A DNA stretch of 64,000 nt. Source: Allobosea sp. UNC402CLCol (lineage in GTDB: Bacteria > Pseudomonadota > Alphaproteobacteria > Rhizobiales > Beijerinckiaceae). The notes under the pieces are model-generated. The model was not told the origin of the DNA and searched no databases. It saw only the letters and a list, made by a program, of their open reading frames with translations. Both the position numbers and the translations under genes were made by a program. The DNA lies in assembly GCF_000745475.1 (NCBI RefSeq), contig NZ_KN050692.1, positions 389,955 to 453,954 of the forward strand. Direction: 5' to 3'. Below are positions 52,889 through 62,305 of this stretch, one piece after another (positions within the stretch are counted from its first letter, which is position 1; each line of letters begins with the position of its first letter).

Positions 52889-53710
52889 TCAGCCTTCCTT
52901 CACGGCATAAACCTGCTCAGGTCCGGGAAAGCGTCGGGCTCGAACCTCGGCGGCGTAGTCCGCCACGGCCTTGTCGACCCCCTCGGCGAGATTGCCGAAG
53001 AGCTTGACGAATTTCGGCACGCGCCCGGTCAAGCCGAGCATGTCGTCGAGCACGAGCACCTGCCCGTCGCAGGCGGCGGAGGCACCGATGCCGATGGTCG
53101 GGATCGCGATCCTGGCGGTGATCTCCGCCGCGAGCGGCTCGGCCACCGCCTCCAGCACCACGGCGAAGGCGCCGGCCTCGGTCACCGCCTCGGCATCGGC
53201 GATGATCGCCGGCCATTCGGCCCGGTTACGCCCCTGCGCCTTGAAGCCGCCGAGCACATTGACCGCCTGTGGCGTCAAGCCGACATGGGCCATCACCGGA
53301 ATGCCGCGCTCGACGAGGAAGGCGATGGTCTTGGCCATGCGCTGCCCGCCTTCGAGCTTCACCGCCCCGCAGCCGGTCTCCTGCATGATGCGGGCGGCGT
53401 TGCGGAAGGCCTGCTCGGGGCTCTCCTCATAGCTGCCGAAGGGCATGTCGACGACGATCAGCGCGCGACGGGAGCCGCGCATGACCGCCTGCCCGTGCAG
53501 GATCATCATCTCCAGCGTCACCGGCACGGTGCTGTCGAGGCCGTGCACGACCATGCCCAGCGAGTCACCGACGAGCAGGAAATCGCAATGGCGGTCGGCC
53601 AGCGCCGCCATCGGCGCGGTATAGGCCGTCAGCGAGACGATCGGCTCAGCCGCCTTGCGGCTGCGGATGTCCAACGCCGTCATGCGCTTGATCTGTGCTT
53701 GCGACGACAC
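52889..53710 (-). CDS. panB: 3-methyl-2-oxobutanoate hydroxymethyltransferase
   Basis: 273 residues. It adds a hydroxymethyl group to alpha-ketoisovalerate in pantothenate synthesis. TIM-barrel motifs LLVGDSLGMVVHG (metal Asp), VVDMPFGSYEES, AVKLEGG, the HVGLTPQ turn and the IGIGASAACDGQVLV substrate loop are all present. The start is GTG 53710 behind GGGGAGAAGAGC. Stand-alone here; panC is not in the window. Confidence 0.96.
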   Translation of the reverse strand: MSSQAQIKRMTALDIRSRKAAEPIVSLTAYTAPMAALADRHCDFLLVGDSLGMVVHGLDSTVPVTLEMMILHGQAVMRGSRRALIVVDMPFGSYEESPEQAFRNAARIMQETGCGAVKLEGGQRMAKTIAFLVERGIPVMAHVGLTPQAVNVLGGFKAQGRNRAEWPAIIADAEAVTEAGAFAVVLEAVAEPLAAEITARIAIPTIGIGASAACDGQVLVLDDMLGLTGRVPKFVKLFGNLAEGVDKAVADYAAEVRARRFPGPEQVYAVKEG

Positions 53711-53919
53711 GCTCTTCTCCCCATGTGACCGGTGCTACCCCGTGGAAGGCCCTAAACGCTCTCCCCCATCCCGGAAAGCGCAATCGGCGTTTGACACGGC
53801 TCGCCCGCTGAACCACTTTCGCGCGCAATTCCGAACCGCACAGGTCTTGCGGGTCGCGGACCCGTCCGTTACGGCCGGTTCCGCGCTCTGATCAGGGCTG
53901 TCATCGAGACACGAAAACC

Positions 53920-56583
53920 ATGAAGCTCCTCGTCGTCGAGTCGCCGGCCAAGGCCAAGACGATCAACAAATATCTCGGCTCCGACTACGAGGTCATCGCC
54001 TCGTTCGGGCACATTCGCGACCTGCCGGCCAAGGACGGCTCGGTCGAGCCCGACAATGATTTCGCGATGAAGTGGGAGATCGAGGGGCGCGGCGCCAAGC
54101 AGGTCGCCGAGATCGCGCGCGCCGTGAAGGGCGCCGAGAAGCTGATCCTCGCCACCGACCCGGATCGCGAGGGCGAGGCGATCTCCTGGCATGTGCTGGA
54201 GGCCCTGAACCAGAAGCGCGTGCTCAAGGGCATCCCCGTCGAGCGCGTCACCTTCAACGCCGTGACCAAGGACGCCGTGCAGAAGGCGTTGGCCAATCCG
54301 CGTGCGATCGACCAGGCGCTGGTCGATGCCTATCTGGCCCGGCGCGCGCTCGACTACCTCGTCGGCTTCACCCTTTCGCCGGTGCTGTGGCGCAAGCTCC
54401 CAGGTGCCCGCTCGGCCGGCCGCGTGCAGTCGGTCGCGCTGCGCCTCGTCTGCGACCGCGAACGCGAGATCGAGGCCTTCCGGGCCCGCGAATACTGGTC
54501 GCTCGTCGCGACGCTCGCGACCGAATCCGGTCAGACCTTCGAGGCCCGTCTCGTCGGCGCCGACGGCAAGAAGATCGCAAGGCTCGACATCGGCAATGCC
54601 GAGGAGGCCAAGGCCTTCAAGGAGGCCCTGGAAACCGCGCTCTTCACCGTGACCGAGGTCGAGGCCAAGCCGGTCAAGCGCCACCCCTACCCGCCCTTCC
54701 AGACCTCGACGCTGCAGCAGGAAGCCTCGCGCAAGCTGGGTCTCGCCCCGGCCCGGACCATGCAGCTCGCCCAGCGCCTCTATGAGGGCGTCGATATCGG
54801 CGGCGAGACGGTCGGCCTCATCACCTATATGCGAACCGACGGCGTCGACATGGACGGCTCGGCCATCACCGCCGCGCGCAGCGTCATCGGCAAGGAATTC
54901 GGCGACCGCTACGTGCCGAGCGTGCCGCGCAAATACACGGTCAAGGCCAAGAACGCGCAGGAAGCTCACGAGGCCATCCGCCCGACCGATCTCGGCCGCC
55001 TGCCGGCGCAGGTCATGCGTCATCTCGAGCCGGAACAGGCCAAGCTCTACGAGCTGATCTGGAAGCGCACCATCGCGAGCCAGATGGAATCGGCCGAGAT
55101 GGAACGCACCACGGTCGATATCGCGGCCAAGGTCGGCGCCCGCAATCTGGAGCTGCGCGCCTCCGGCCAGGTCGTGCTCTTCGACGGCTTCCTGACGCTC
55201 TATCAGGAAAGCCGCGACGACGAGGAGGACGAGGACTCCAAGAAGCTGCCGGCGATGAAGGCGGCCGACAGGCTGGAGAAGCGCGCCATCGCCGCCGACC
55301 AGCATTTCACCGAGCCGCCGCCGCGCTTCTCGGAAGCAAGCCTGGTCAAGCGCATGGAAGAGCTCGGCATCGGCCGGCCCTCGACCTATGCCGCGACGCT
55401 CTCGACCCTGCGCGACCGCGAATATGTCCGCATCGAGAAGAAGCGCCTCGTGCCCGAGGACAAGGGCATGCTGGTGACCTCGTTCCTGGAGAGCTTCTTC
55501 AAGCGCTATGTCGAGTTCGACTTCACCGCGAACCTGGAAGAGAAGCTCGACCGCGTCTCCAACGCCGAGATCGACTGGAAGGCGCTGCTGCGCGAGTTTT
55601 GGGAGGAATTCACCGCCTCCATCGGCGAGACCAAGGATCTGCGCGTCGGCGACGTGCTGGAGGCGCTGAACGGCGTCCTCGGCGACTATATCTTCCCGCA
55701 GAAGGCCGACGGTTCCGACCCGCGGATCTGCCCGACCTGCGGCAACGGCCAGCTTTCGCTCAAGCTCGGCAAGTTCGGCGCCTTCGTCGGCTGCTCGAAC
55801 TATCCGGAATGCCGCTATACGCGGCCCCTCTCCGTGCCCGCCGCCGATGGCGAGGCCTCGGCCGAGGGCGGCCAGGGCGCGCCCGGCGTGCGCATCCTCG
55901 GCACCGATCCGGTGACGAGCCTCGAGGTCACGATGCGCGACGGCCGCTTCGGCCCCTATATCCAGCTCGGCGAGGGCGAGAAGCCGAAGCGCTCCAGCCT
56001 GCCCAAGGGCATGAGCCCGGCCAGCGTGACGCTGGAGAAGGCACTCGCCCTGCTCTCGCTGCCGCGTGAGGTGGCGCGGCACCCCGAAAGCGGCGAGCCC
56101 ATCCTCGTCGGCATCGGTCGCTACGGGCCTTACGTGCAGCACGGCAAGACCTACGCCAATATCGACAAGGGCGACGACGTGCTCGAGCTCGGCGCCAACC
56201 GCGCCATCGACCTGATCGTCGCCAAGGAGAGCGGCGGTGGGCGCGGCGGCCGGGCATCGACACCGGGACGGGCGCTCGGCGATCATCCCGCCGGCGGCGC
56301 GCTGGAAGTGAAGGCCGGCAAATACGGCCCCTATGTCGCCTGGGGCAAGATCTTCGCGACACTGCCCAAGACGATGACTGCGGAGGGCATCACGCTGGAG
56401 CAGGCCATCGAGCTGGCGAACGCCAAGGCCGAGGCGAAAGGCGGCGCCAAGGGCAAGGCGAAGGCCGCGGGTGCTGCGGCAAAGGCCAAGGCACCGGCGA
56501 AAAAGCCCGCCGCGAAGAAGGCGCCGGCCAAGAAGGCTGCAGCCACGAAGGCTCCCGCCAAGGCCAAGACGGCAAGCGGCTGA
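53920..56583 (+). CDS. topA: DNA topoisomerase I
   Basis: 887 residues. It relaxes negative supercoils. Order: TOPRIM domain (LLVVESPAKAKTINKYLG; DPDREGEAISWH), the type IA core with nucleophile Tyr303 in GLITYMRTDG, a zinc-ribbon (CPTCGNGQ...CSNYPECRYTR, 4 Cys), repeated C-terminal RYGPYVQ/RFGPYIQ-like modules, and a Lys/Ala/Pro-rich histone-H1-like tail of about 50 residues. Start ATG 53920. In many alphaproteobacteria it follows dprA directly; here it is about 5.7 kb away and on the opposite strand. Confidence 0.97.
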   Translation: MKLLVVESPAKAKTINKYLGSDYEVIASFGHIRDLPAKDGSVEPDNDFAMKWEIEGRGAKQVAEIARAVKGAEKLILATDPDREGEAISWHVLEALNQKRVLKGIPVERVTFNAVTKDAVQKALANPRAIDQALVDAYLARRALDYLVGFTLSPVLWRKLPGARSAGRVQSVALRLVCDREREIEAFRAREYWSLVATLATESGQTFEARLVGADGKKIARLDIGNAEEAKAFKEALETALFTVTEVEAKPVKRHPYPPFQTSTLQQEASRKLGLAPARTMQLAQRLYEGVDIGGETVGLITYMRTDGVDMDGSAITAARSVIGKEFGDRYVPSVPRKYTVKAKNAQEAHEAIRPTDLGRLPAQVMRHLEPEQAKLYELIWKRTIASQMESAEMERTTVDIAAKVGARNLELRASGQVVLFDGFLTLYQESRDDEEDEDSKKLPAMKAADRLEKRAIAADQHFTEPPPRFSEASLVKRMEELGIGRPSTYAATLSTLRDREYVRIEKKRLVPEDKGMLVTSFLESFFKRYVEFDFTANLEEKLDRVSNAEIDWKALLREFWEEFTASIGETKDLRVGDVLEALNGVLGDYIFPQKADGSDPRICPTCGNGQLSLKLGKFGAFVGCSNYPECRYTRPLSVPAADGEASAEGGQGAPGVRILGTDPVTSLEVTMRDGRFGPYIQLGEGEKPKRSSLPKGMSPASVTLEKALALLSLPREVARHPESGEPILVGIGRYGPYVQHGKTYANIDKGDDVLELGANRAIDLIVAKESGGGRGGRASTPGRALGDHPAGGALEVKAGKYGPYVAWGKIFATLPKTMTAEGITLEQAIELANAKAEAKGGAKGKAKAAGAAAKAKAPAKKPAAKKAPAKKAAATKAPAKAKTASG

Positions 56584-56615
56584 GGCCGCTCGCTTTCGCG
56601 AGAGACAGCGCGGTC

Positions 56616-56846
56616 ATGCGTCTGGCGAGCTGGTTATTTGCAGGTCTCGGGGCACTCGTCTGCTCCGTGACCTTCGCGGGCTGGGTCTGGCTCAACGCCT
56701 ACGCCTGCGGAGGCTGCAAGAACTTCCGCCTGCGCTGGGAGGATACCGAGGCGCTCAGCCTGTTCATCCCGCCCTTCTTCCTGGGCTGCGTTCTGATGGT
56801 CACAGGCGCCGTGCTGTGGATCGGGAACCGTTCGCAACGGCGCTAG
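56616..56846 (+). CDS. Small membrane protein with a CGGC motif (76 aa)
   Basis: Two hydrophobic segments (WLFAGLGALVCSVTFAGWVWL and FIPPFFLGCVLMVTGAVLW) flank a short loop containing NAYACGGCKNF, a CxxC pair that could bind metal or form a disulfide. Start ATG 56616, 32 bp after topA, with GAGAG upstream. It may be co-transcribed with topA. No family recognised. Confidence 0.65.
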   Translation: MRLASWLFAGLGALVCSVTFAGWVWLNAYACGGCKNFRLRWEDTEALSLFIPPFFLGCVLMVTGAVLWIGNRSQRR

Positions 56847-56924
56847 AGCTTGCTGGCTTTACCCGGACCACGGGTCGTTCCGGGCTCATGCTTGTGACAT
56901 GCCCCTAATGACGGCGTGCTTCCG

Positions 56925-58115
56925 TCACAGGCTCGCGACCACCACGATCCGTCTCACCTCGCCGCGCAGGAAGGCCTGCAGGAAGCGCTCATAGTCCTTG
57001 AACGAGATGCAGCCGTTCGAGTCGCCGCGCGGCCCGAGCAGATAGGTGTGGGCGAGGAGACCGGCGCGGCCGTGGATCGCGCCCGAGCCGCCGACCGGAT
57101 TGAGCCGGATGGCGCGCACGCCATGGAACAGCGCCTCGCGCTCGGTCAGCGTGTAGGTGTGCGGCGGGGTGACGCCCTTCATGCGGACATGGGCGTAGCT
57201 GGGATCATCCATCATCTCGCCCAGGCCGGAATGGGCCTCGAGCCGCTCGCCATTGGGCATGTAGACCATCTTGGCGCTAATATCGTAGATCGCGGTGCCG
57301 GCCTCGGCGGTGCGCGGCGGCGTGCCGGCCGAGGGGCTGAGACGTGCGACGCGCCCGCGGTCGACGACGTCATCCTGCGGCGCGGCATAGGCCAGCGCCG
57401 TGCCCGCCGGCTGCTGCTTCTGCACGCCGAAGAGCTTCTCGAAGAAATTGCGGTTGTCCTCAGGCGTCGGCGCGGGCGTGGCGGCAGCGACCCGGCTGCG
57501 GCGGGCCGATGTCGCCGGCTGCTGCGCCAGGCGCGGCGGCTGGGCCTCGGCAGGCGGCGGCACCAGCTCGGCCGGACGCGGCACGGGGAACGGAGCGGCA
57601 GCGAGGCCGGCGATCTCCTGCGAGGCCGTCTCGGGCGGAACGGACGCGATCAGCTCCGAGGGGCGCGACGCCGGCAGCGGCGCCTTTTCGGCCAGGCTCA
57701 CGGGCGCCTGCGACGGCAGCGGCAGAACCGAACCCGAATCCGGCAGATCGAGCGCTTCCGGCACCGCGGCCAGGCGCATCGCGGAGCCGACCGGCCGGCT
57801 CTGCGCGAGCGAGGTCGGGGTCGTGCCGGCGAAATGCGGATCGAGCAGGCCGCCATAGGCCCGCTCGGTGGTCGTTCCGGCGAGGCGCTCCGGCGCAGGT
57901 GGCCTGATCACCTGGGAGATGGCGGCTTTCTTGTCGTTGGCGGCAACATCGACGCTGGGATCATGCGGCGCGACATGATCGAGCAAGCGGAAGCCCGTCA
58001 TCGCTCCAAGGCAGAGCGCGGCCGCCCAGAACAGGGTCCGGCCGATGGGGCGGCGACGCCGCCGAAGACGCAGATGGGGCGCCCCGCTCCGCCGCGCATG
58101 TCTGCCATAGCTCAT
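56925..58115 (-). CDS. DUF2778 (Tlde1-like) L,D-transpeptidase-type protein
   Basis: 396 residues. An Arg-rich N-terminus with one membrane anchor (LFWAAALCLGAMTG), a long Pro/Ala-rich periplasmic linker (about 60-245), then a C-terminal domain of about 140 residues. That domain has GAIHGRAGL.AHTYLLG and the SNGCISF nucleophile motif (Cys369), which matches the tlde1/DUF2778 variant of L,D-transpeptidases. Such domains remodel peptidoglycan; in type VI effectors they are toxic, but no secretion or immunity genes accompany this one. Start ATG 58115; an earlier in-frame start (58193) lacks the usual anchor order. Confidence 0.85.
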   Translation of the reverse strand: MSYGRHARRSGAPHLRLRRRRRPIGRTLFWAAALCLGAMTGFRLLDHVAPHDPSVDVAANDKKAAISQVIRPPAPERLAGTTTERAYGGLLDPHFAGTTPTSLAQSRPVGSAMRLAAVPEALDLPDSGSVLPLPSQAPVSLAEKAPLPASRPSELIASVPPETASQEIAGLAAAPFPVPRPAELVPPPAEAQPPRLAQQPATSARRSRVAAATPAPTPEDNRNFFEKLFGVQKQQPAGTALAYAAPQDDVVDRGRVARLSPSAGTPPRTAEAGTAIYDISAKMVYMPNGERLEAHSGLGEMMDDPSYAHVRMKGVTPPHTYTLTEREALFHGVRAIRLNPVGGSGAIHGRAGLLAHTYLLGPRGDSNGCISFKDYERFLQAFLRGEVRRIVVVASL

Positions 58116-58261
58116 TGCCCGCACTCTCGATACGCCAACGCCACGCCCGGCCTCGACAGGCGCGCATGCTCGTTCCGCCACACCCCGAGGCAACGGGATG
58201 CGCGGCGCGTGACGATGCGTCCGGCCATGCTGGGAGAACCCAAACTACGTTCTTCTCCGAT

Positions 58262-58309
58262 AAAGCGCCGTGTTGGTTAATCGTCGGTGAAGCCGACCGC
58301 GCTTTTTTT
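58262..58309 (+). other. Terminator-like structure in the 389-bp gap before the MFS gene
   Basis: Outer stem AAAGCGC/GCGCTTT (58262-58268, 58299-58305) encloses an inner hairpin GTCGG-TGAAG-CCGAC, and a run of T (58303-58309) follows. It points to the MFS gene 195 bp downstream. No plus-strand gene ends nearby, so it may be a leader attenuator or the 3' end of a small RNA. The rest of 58116-58504 shows no gene. Confidence 0.45.
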
Positions 58310-58504
58310 AGGCGGTGGGTGGTGAAGCGGCGCGACGTGTCGCGGGCCCCGAAGGCCACGCAAAGGCGGCACCATCAAGGCGCGGGTTGCAAGGCGCAGG
58401 GCGGTCATTCGCAAAGAGAGGGTTTTTCTGGCTCACCCGCCGCGATTAGTTCATCTTTCCGGGCGAAGGGACCCGGTCCTCTCCCCAGCCTGGCCGAATC
58501 GCAC

Positions 58505-59815
58505 ATGTCGCAAGGACCGCAGCCCGCAGAGACGGCCACGCAGGAGGCAGCGCCTCCGGTGACGCCGCCAGCCGAGGCGAGAACGAGTTCGGTCGCGGCG
58601 CTCGGCGCCATCGTGAGCGGCGCACTCATCCTGCAGATCGCCGCGACGATCGTGAACACGGTCATCCCGCTCAAGATGGCGCTCGCCCAGAAGGCGCCGC
58701 TGCTGATCGGCCTGGTCGGCTCGGCCTATTCGGTCGGCTTCCTCGCCGGCTGCTTCATCATTCCCGCCTTCATCCGGCGCGTGGGGCATATCCGCGCCTT
58801 TGCCGTCTTCGCGGCGTTGCAGGCAGTGCTGACGCTGAGCTTCGGGCAGACGCCGATCGACATCTGGGGCCTGTCGCGGCTGGGCATGGGCTTCGCCGGC
58901 GCGGGCCATGCCATCTGCATCGAGAGCTGGATCAGCGGCCAGGCGAAGGCGGGCCAGCGCGGGCGCATCTTCGGCCTGTATCAGATCATCAACCGGCTTG
59001 CCCTGATCGGCTCGCAGATCGGCGTCGGCTATGTCGCGATGCAGTCGAGCGAGATCTTCCTGTTCGCCAGCGCTGCGTTCTCGCTGGCGCTGATCCCGGT
59101 CGGCATGACGAAAGCCAGGGGCCCGGAATCGGGCGCCGTGATCTCGGTCAGGCTGAACACGATCTGGCAGTATGCCCCGGCCGCCGTCATCGGCTGCCTC
59201 TATGTCGGGCTGATGGGCGGGGCGCTCTCCAACGTCGCGCCGGCCTATGGCATCCTGATCGGCCTCGACCAGAAATGGGCGATCCTGCTGACCGCCGGCA
59301 TCCAGATCGGCGCGCTGGTGCTGCAATGGCCGCTCGGCCTGCTGGCGGACCGGGTCGAGAGCCGCAAGATCATGCTGAGCGCCACCGCCTCGGTGGTGCT
59401 CTGCACGCTGGCGCTGGGCGTCGTGCTCTGGTTCGCCCTGCCCCATAGCCGGTTCTGGCTGTTCGGGCTGTTCGCGCTGATCGGCGCCGGCAGCATGCCG
59501 ATCTATACCGTTGCCGTCGCCCATGCCTATTTCCGGCTCGGCCGCGAGCGGGCGCTCGGCCTCTCGGCGCAGCTCCTCTTCCTCTGGGCGACGGGCTCGG
59601 CCATCGGCCCGCTGGTCTCGACCGCCTTCATGCAGGTCATCGGGCCGCAGGGGATGCTGATCTATCTCGGCCTGCTCTCGGCCGCGACCGGCGTCTATCT
59701 CGCCTTCCGCCTGCGGCGTAACCCGCCCTCGGCCAATCCTTTCGGGGAACGCCCGACGACCGCGCCGACCATCCCCGACGTCTCGCCTTCGGGGCGTTCG
59801 CAGGGCGGCAAGTAA
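58505..59815 (+). CDS. Major facilitator superfamily transporter (YcaD-like)
   Basis: 436 residues with twelve hydrophobic segments after a 28-residue Pro/Ala/Glu-rich N-terminus. The first half has the MFS loop IIPAFIRRVGHIRAF and the RLGMGFAGAGHAICIESWIS segment; the second half has PLGLLADRVESRKIM. Such sequences match the YcaD/UMF group, for which substrates are mostly unknown. Start ATG 58505. It precedes the anthranilate catabolic cluster but is convergent with its first gene, so a link is uncertain. Confidence 0.88.
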   Translation: MSQGPQPAETATQEAAPPVTPPAEARTSSVAALGAIVSGALILQIAATIVNTVIPLKMALAQKAPLLIGLVGSAYSVGFLAGCFIIPAFIRRVGHIRAFAVFAALQAVLTLSFGQTPIDIWGLSRLGMGFAGAGHAICIESWISGQAKAGQRGRIFGLYQIINRLALIGSQIGVGYVAMQSSEIFLFASAAFSLALIPVGMTKARGPESGAVISVRLNTIWQYAPAAVIGCLYVGLMGGALSNVAPAYGILIGLDQKWAILLTAGIQIGALVLQWPLGLLADRVESRKIMLSATASVVLCTLALGVVLWFALPHSRFWLFGLFALIGAGSMPIYTVAVAHAYFRLGRERALGLSAQLLFLWATGSAIGPLVSTAFMQVIGPQGMLIYLGLLSAATGVYLAFRLRRNPPSANPFGERPTTAPTIPDVSPSGRSQGGK

Positions 59816-59840
59816 CGAGCGCCGCCAACGAGCCGAGGCC

Positions 59841-62165
59841 TCATGCCTGGGCGGCGTGGCGCGTCGGCTTGGCCTTGAGCTTCAGCGCTTCCAGCTCCTC
59901 GCGCTCGCGCGGGGTGTTGCGCATGAGCTGGTCCTTGCCGGGCTGATACGGCACCGGCTGGGCGACATCGACCCCGTACCAGGCGGCCGCGCGCAGCACG
60001 AAGGACGGGTCGGCGAGGTGCGGGCGCCCGAGCGCGACGAGATCGGCGCGGCCGGCGGCGACGATGGTGTTGACCTGATCGACTGTCGTGATGTTGCCAA
60101 CGCACATGGTCGCGACATCAGCCTCGTTGCGGATGCGGTCCGAGAACGGCGTCTGGAACATGCGGCCGTAGATGGGGCGTGATTCCCGCGTGGTCTGGCC
60201 GGTCGAGACGTCGACGAGATCGCAGCCCTCGGCGGCGAAAGCCTCGGCGATCGCCACGGAATCCGCCGCCGAGAGCCCGCCTTCGGCCCAGTCCGTCGCT
60301 GAGACGCGCACCGATATCGGCTTCTCGCGCGGCCAGGCCTCGCGCAGCGCCCGGAAGACCTCCAGCGGGAAGCGCAGGCGGTTCTCGACCGAGCCGCCAT
60401 AGTCGTCCGTGCGCTTGTTGGTCAGCGGCGAGAGGAAGCTCGCCAGCAGATAGCCATGGGCGCAGTGCAGCTCCAGCATGTCGAAACCGGCGCGCATCCC
60501 CCGTTCGGCGGCCGCGACGAATTCCGCCTTGACCCGGTCCATGTCGGCGCGGGTCATCTCGCGCGGCACCTGGCTTTCCGGGTAATAGGGCAGCGGCGAT
60601 GCGGAGATGATCGGCCAGGCGCCTTCCGGCAGCGGGCGGTCCATGCCCTCCCACATCAGCTTGGTCGCGCCCTTGCGGCCGGCATGGCCGAGCTGGAGGC
60701 AGATCTTCGCGGCCGAGTGGCCGTGCACGAAATCGACGATGCGCTTCCAGGCGGCTTCCTGCTCGTCGTTCCACAGGCCGGTGCAGCCGGGGGTGATCCG
60801 GGCATCGGGCGCGATGCAAGTCATCTCGGTGAAGATCAGGCCCGGGCCGCCGATGGCGCGCGAGCCGTAATGCATCAGGTGCCAGTCGCCCGGCAGGCCG
60901 TCCTCGGCGGAATACTGGCACATCGGCGAGAGCGTCATGCGGTTCTCGACCTGCATCTCGCGCAGCCTGAAAGGCTGGAAGGCCGGCGGGACCGGCGAGC
61001 CGTCCTTGCGGCGCTTGGCGAGGTCTCCGAGCCCATCCGCGACGAGCTTGTCGACGGCTGCGACCATCTCCGGCGCACGCAGGGCGAGGTTGTCGTAGGT
61101 GATCGCCTTGGAGCGGGTCATCAGGCCGAATGCGAAGCGCAGCGGCTCGAAATCCCAGAAGCGCTTCAATTCCTCGAACCAGACCAGCGAGACATCCGCG
61201 GCATGCTGGGTCTTCTCGACCTCCTCGCGGCGCTGCGTCTCGAACAGCCTCAGGCCCGCCGCGACATCGAGCTTCGCCTGCCCCATCGCCCTGTGAAGCG
61301 CGATCGCGTCCTCCATCGCGAGCTTGGTGCCGGAGCCGATCGAGAAATGCGCCGTCGCCTTGGCGTCGCCGATCAGCACGACATTCTCGCTCACCCAGTG
61401 GCGGCAGCGGATCATCGGGAAATTGCGCCAGAGCGAGCGGTTGGTGATGAGCTTGTGGCCTTCGAGCTCCTCCGCGAAGACGCCTTCGAGGAAGGCGGCC
61501 GACTGCGCCTCGTCGAGTTTGCCGAGCCCGGCCTTCTCGAAGGTCTCGGGGTCGGTTTCCAGCACCCAGGTCGAGCGCCCGGCCTCGTACTGGTAGCAAT
61601 GGGCGATGAAGAGCCCGTGCTCGGTCTGCTTGAAGAAGAAGGTGAAGGCGTCGAAGGGGCGGGTCGAGCCCATCCAGGTGAACTTGTTCGGCCGCAGGTC
61701 GGTCTGCGGCTGGAAGCGGTCGCGCCAGTTCTCGCGGATGCGGCTGTTGATGCCGTCGGCAGCGACAACGAGGTCGTAATCGCGCTTCAGAGCCTCGATA
61801 TCGGCAATCTCGTCGCCGAAATGCAGGTCGACGCCGAGAGCGCGTGCCCTCGCCTGCACCAGCATCAGCAGCGAGCGACGCGAGCAGCCGCAGAAGCCGT
61901 TGCCGGGAACGCGGTGGACCGTGTCCTTGAAGTGGATCTCGATGTCGTCCCAATAGGCGAAGTTGTCGCGGATCGCGGCATAGCTCTCGGCATCCGCCGC
62001 CTTGAACGTGTCGAGCGTCTGATCGGAGAACACGACGCCGAAGCCGAAGGTGTCGTCGGCCTGGTTGCGCTCGAAGACATCGACCGCAATCTCCGGCCAG
62101 TCACGTTTCATCAGCAGCGCGAAATAGAGCCCTGCCGGCCCGCCGCCCACGACCGCAATGCGCAT
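59841..62165 (-). CDS. Bifunctional 2-aminobenzoyl-CoA monooxygenase/reductase (salicylyl-CoA 5-hydroxylase/oxidoreductase type)
   Basis: 774 residues, two flavin domains. The N-terminal part (1-about 390) is an FAD-dependent aromatic hydroxylase: IAVVGGGPAGLYFALLM, a DG-type motif (VVAADGINS), and VVLIGDAKATAHFSIGSG. The C-terminal part (about 395-774) is an old-yellow-enzyme-type FMN reductase: LSPMCQYSAEDGLPGDWHLMHYGSRAIGG, LQLGHAGRKGA, HCAHGYLLASFLSP. This fusion hydroxylates and dearomatises 2-aminobenzoyl-CoA in aerobic anthranilate breakdown in other proteobacteria. Strong GGAGGAGG before ATG 62165. Divergent from the SDR-MarR-hydratase genes of the same pathway. Confidence 0.92.
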   Translation of the reverse strand: MRIAVVGGGPAGLYFALLMKRDWPEIAVDVFERNQADDTFGFGVVFSDQTLDTFKAADAESYAAIRDNFAYWDDIEIHFKDTVHRVPGNGFCGCSRRSLLMLVQARARALGVDLHFGDEIADIEALKRDYDLVVAADGINSRIRENWRDRFQPQTDLRPNKFTWMGSTRPFDAFTFFFKQTEHGLFIAHCYQYEAGRSTWVLETDPETFEKAGLGKLDEAQSAAFLEGVFAEELEGHKLITNRSLWRNFPMIRCRHWVSENVVLIGDAKATAHFSIGSGTKLAMEDAIALHRAMGQAKLDVAAGLRLFETQRREEVEKTQHAADVSLVWFEELKRFWDFEPLRFAFGLMTRSKAITYDNLALRAPEMVAAVDKLVADGLGDLAKRRKDGSPVPPAFQPFRLREMQVENRMTLSPMCQYSAEDGLPGDWHLMHYGSRAIGGPGLIFTEMTCIAPDARITPGCTGLWNDEQEAAWKRIVDFVHGHSAAKICLQLGHAGRKGATKLMWEGMDRPLPEGAWPIISASPLPYYPESQVPREMTRADMDRVKAEFVAAAERGMRAGFDMLELHCAHGYLLASFLSPLTNKRTDDYGGSVENRLRFPLEVFRALREAWPREKPISVRVSATDWAEGGLSAADSVAIAEAFAAEGCDLVDVSTGQTTRESRPIYGRMFQTPFSDRIRNEADVATMCVGNITTVDQVNTIVAAGRADLVALGRPHLADPSFVLRAAAWYGVDVAQPVPYQPGKDQLMRNTPREREELEALKLKAKPTRHAAQA

Positions 62166-62208
62166 CGACGCCTCCTCCAGAGCACCAGCCGATCCGGCTG
62201 AGAATATT

Positions 62209-62238
62209 ATTTTAAACCTAAAGTATTTTTGAGCTCAA
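62209..62238 (-). promoter_or_regulatory. Promoter-like and operator-like AT-rich sequence upstream of the monooxygenase gene
   Basis: On the reverse strand TTGAGC (62238-62233) and TAAAAT (62214-62209) are 18 bp apart, a good sigma70-like pair. The -35 lies in the perfect palindrome TTGAGCTCAA (62229-62238). The -10 flank TTAAAATAATATTCT resembles CTTAAAATATGTTCT at 62513-62527 upstream of the divergent SDR gene. The MarR protein of the cluster could bind both, which is inference. Confidence 0.5.
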
Positions 62239-62305
62239 GAGACTTTTGCAACCTTCAAATCGGACACTCAACAACGGAGCTGAAACTCCATCGAACCCCC
62301 GCAGC

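Noticed and set aside
53869..56286. An 805-codon minus-strand open frame opposite topA
   Set aside because: Antisense to topA, with shadow-type composition and no motifs.
56925..58115. The DUF2778 protein as a type VI secretion toxin
   Set aside because: The Tlde1-like domain raised the idea, but it has a membrane anchor and Pro-rich linker, and there is no adjacent immunity gene or VgrG/PAAR/T6SS gene. A cell-wall remodelling role is simpler.
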